Notes under the pieces: model-generated
Database searches by the model: none
Seen by the model: only the letters and a program-made list of their open reading frames with translations
What the model was told of the DNA's origin: nothing
From: Candidatus Accumulibacter aalborgensis
Lineage (GTDB): Bacteria > Pseudomonadota > Gammaproteobacteria > Burkholderiales > Rhodocyclaceae
Assembly (NCBI RefSeq): GCF_900089955.1
Contig: NZ_FLQX01000097.1
Span: 1 to 64,000 of the forward strand
Reading direction: 5' to 3'
Length of the DNA stretch: 64,000 nucleotides
In this document: one piece after another, positions 62,901 to 64,000 of the stretch
Numbering within the stretch: the first letter of the stretch is position 1
Layout: each line of letters begins with the position of its first letter
Made by a program: the position numbers and the translations under genes

Positions 62901-64000
62901 TCGGACTCCTTGGGTGACGCCACGGTCTTCATTCCGGGGCCTGTATCAAACAGGGGCAGCAACAGGTCTACCCGCGTTCCGACATCGACGGTACTATCTA
63001 CCGACACTTTACCGCCGAGCTCATGAACGTACTGGAAGCTCTCGTAGGCGCCAATTCCCATGCCCGTCGGTTTGGTCGTCTGAAAGGGCTTGAAAAGACG
63101 CTCACGAACGAACTGCGGGCTCATCCCGTGTCCGCTATCGCCGACCTCGATCAGCGCATGGTTCCCCTGCCGGGCCAGTCTGACCCACACGCGACCACCC
63201 CCTTCGGTGGCTTCGAGGGCGTTCTGCACAAGATGGCCGATCACACGTTCGATCCGATCTTCGTGTCCGCGGGCGACAAGTCTCTCTTCGATGTTCACCT
63301 CCACTTCTCGTCCCTGCCCGGACTTGGCGGTCTGGATCCGGCGCATCACATCGGACAGATCGATCCCGCGCGGACCATCGAGCGGCGTCGCTCCCTGGCG
63401 TAGTTGCATCATCAACTGTCGCATGCGCTCAACCGAATGTTCAACGGTCATCAGCATGTCCTTCTGGAATTCGGGGTTGTCCCGATGGCGCTCGGCGTTC
63501 TTGAGCATCAAGGACAACTGAGCGATGATGTTCTTCAGATCATGCACCACAAAGGCCGACATGCGGTTGAACGAATCGAACTTTCTGACTTCGAGCAGCG
63601 CTTCGCTGGCCTGCATCTGCCCGAGAAAGGCACCGGCCTGCCGCGCGGCAGTTTTCAGGAGATCGTTGACCTCCCAGTTCACATCGATTCTGGTCCGCGC
63701 GGTGGCGAGCACCACGAAGGCGATCAGTTCGTTGCCGGTGGTCAGCGGCACCACCAGCCAGGCGTCGGGCACATCAACGAGCCAGGCAGGAAGAATGAGA
63801 CCATCATAGCGACGGGGCAGGGAACGATACTCTTCGAGATTGATCACCCAGCCGCTGTCGAGCAGAAAACGGCACAGCGAAGTCCCTTCGTCCTCAGTCG
63901 CCGGCAACACGGGCATGTTCCAGCAGGCAGCCTGAGCAAAGAACCGTCCCGAAGGATCCTTCAACCATAGCGCACCGCCCGGGCTCTCGACCATGTCACC
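62897..64000 (-). CDS. prsK: PEP-CTERM system histidine kinase PrsK (C-terminal part)
   Basis: Partial: the frame continues past the right edge. The visible ~367 residues hold a GAF-like sensor domain, the phospho-acceptor His in FVVHDLKNIIAQLS, N-box HLVQNALEAT, and G boxes DSGHGMS and TKPTGMGIG. The membrane-spanning N-terminal half is outside the window. Partner of PrsR. Confidence 0.92.
   Translation of the reverse strand, partial: GDMVESPGGALWLKDPSGRFFAQAACWNMPVLPATEDEGTSLCRFLLDSGWVINLEEYRSLPRRYDGLILPAWLVDVPDAWLVVPLTTGNELIAFVVLATARTRIDVNWEVNDLLKTAARQAGAFLGQMQASEALLEVRKFDSFNRMSAFVVHDLKNIIAQLSLMLKNAERHRDNPEFQKDMLMTVEHSVERMRQLMMQLRQGATPLDGPRGIDLSDVMRRIQTAKSGQGREVEVNIEERLVARGHEDRIERVIGHLVQNALEATEGGGRVWVRLARQGNHALIEVGDSGHGMSPQFVRERLFKPFQTTKPTGMGIGAYESFQYVHELGGKVSVDSTVDVGTRVDLLLPLFDTGPGMKTVASPKESE

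Overview
This is a GC-rich, densely coded chromosomal segment. The gene complement points to a betaproteobacterium of the Rhodocyclales/Candidatus Accumulibacter type: an ilvB-ilvN-ilvC-pssA-leuA block, rpsP-rimM-trmD-rplS, smc-zipA-ligA, the beta-type DUF3619/DUF3106 genes next to an ECF-like sigma factor, and a PEP-CTERM (exosortase) regulatory triad prsK-prsR-prsT beside Vi-antigen-type nucleotide-sugar genes. The genus is an inference from gene content. I see no rRNA, tRNA, CRISPR array, prophage or intact insertion sequence.

Layout. 0-6.5 kb: a haloacid-dehalogenase-like hydrolase, then pepA-holC-hypothetical-valS on the minus strand. 6.5-8.7 kb: lptF-lptG (LPS export permease pair) diverging from pepA. 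8.7-10.6 kb: a tightly overlapping minus-strand unit of sigma factor, DUF3619, DUF3106 and RDD membrane protein. 10.7-16.4 kb: branched-chain amino acid biosynthesis with pssA inserted before leuA. 16.4-18.4 kb: DUF2069 protein and a PilZ-like hypothetical. 18.7-20.8 kb: rpsP-rimM-trmD-rplS. 20.9-24.9 kb: folE2, dxs, ispA, xseB. 25.0-30.2 kb: SpoIIAA-like protein with a rhodanese, TetR-fadH, SAM hydrolase, queF. 30.3-37.2 kb: smc-zipA-ligA. 37.2-39.7 kb: hpt, methylthioinosine phosphorylase, def and a low-molecular-weight tyrosine phosphatase. 39.7-42.1 kb: an orphan hypothetical behind a sigma-54-like promoter, a gene-poor AT-richer gap and a kinase/ATPase fusion. 42.3-48.6 kb: K+ channel with RCK domains, CorA-like membrane protein, fructosamine kinase, small lipoprotein, diguanylate cyclase-hemerythrin. 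48.7-54.4 kb: dinG, ATP-grasp-like gene, mobB, moeA, moaD, moaE as one minus-strand run. 54.5-56.3 kb: trypsin-like protease and lytic transglycosylase. 56.3-64 kb: UDP-sugar epimerase and dehydrogenase, prsT, prsR, and prsK cut by the right edge.

How it fits together: most of the window is housekeeping. The accessory interest lies in (i) a dispersed, identical 15-bp motif AAACGGTCATGACTT with a palindromic core in three intergenic regions; (ii) the orphan gene at 39.7-40.1 kb with a sigma-54-like promoter; (iii) the sigma factor/DUF3619/DUF3106/RDD unit; (iv) the uncharacterised ATP-grasp-like gene inside the molybdenum cofactor run; and (v) the right-hand exopolysaccharide/PEP-CTERM region, where PrsK-PrsR would control sigma-54 promoters and the two sugar enzymes would supply a UDP-HexNAcA precursor.
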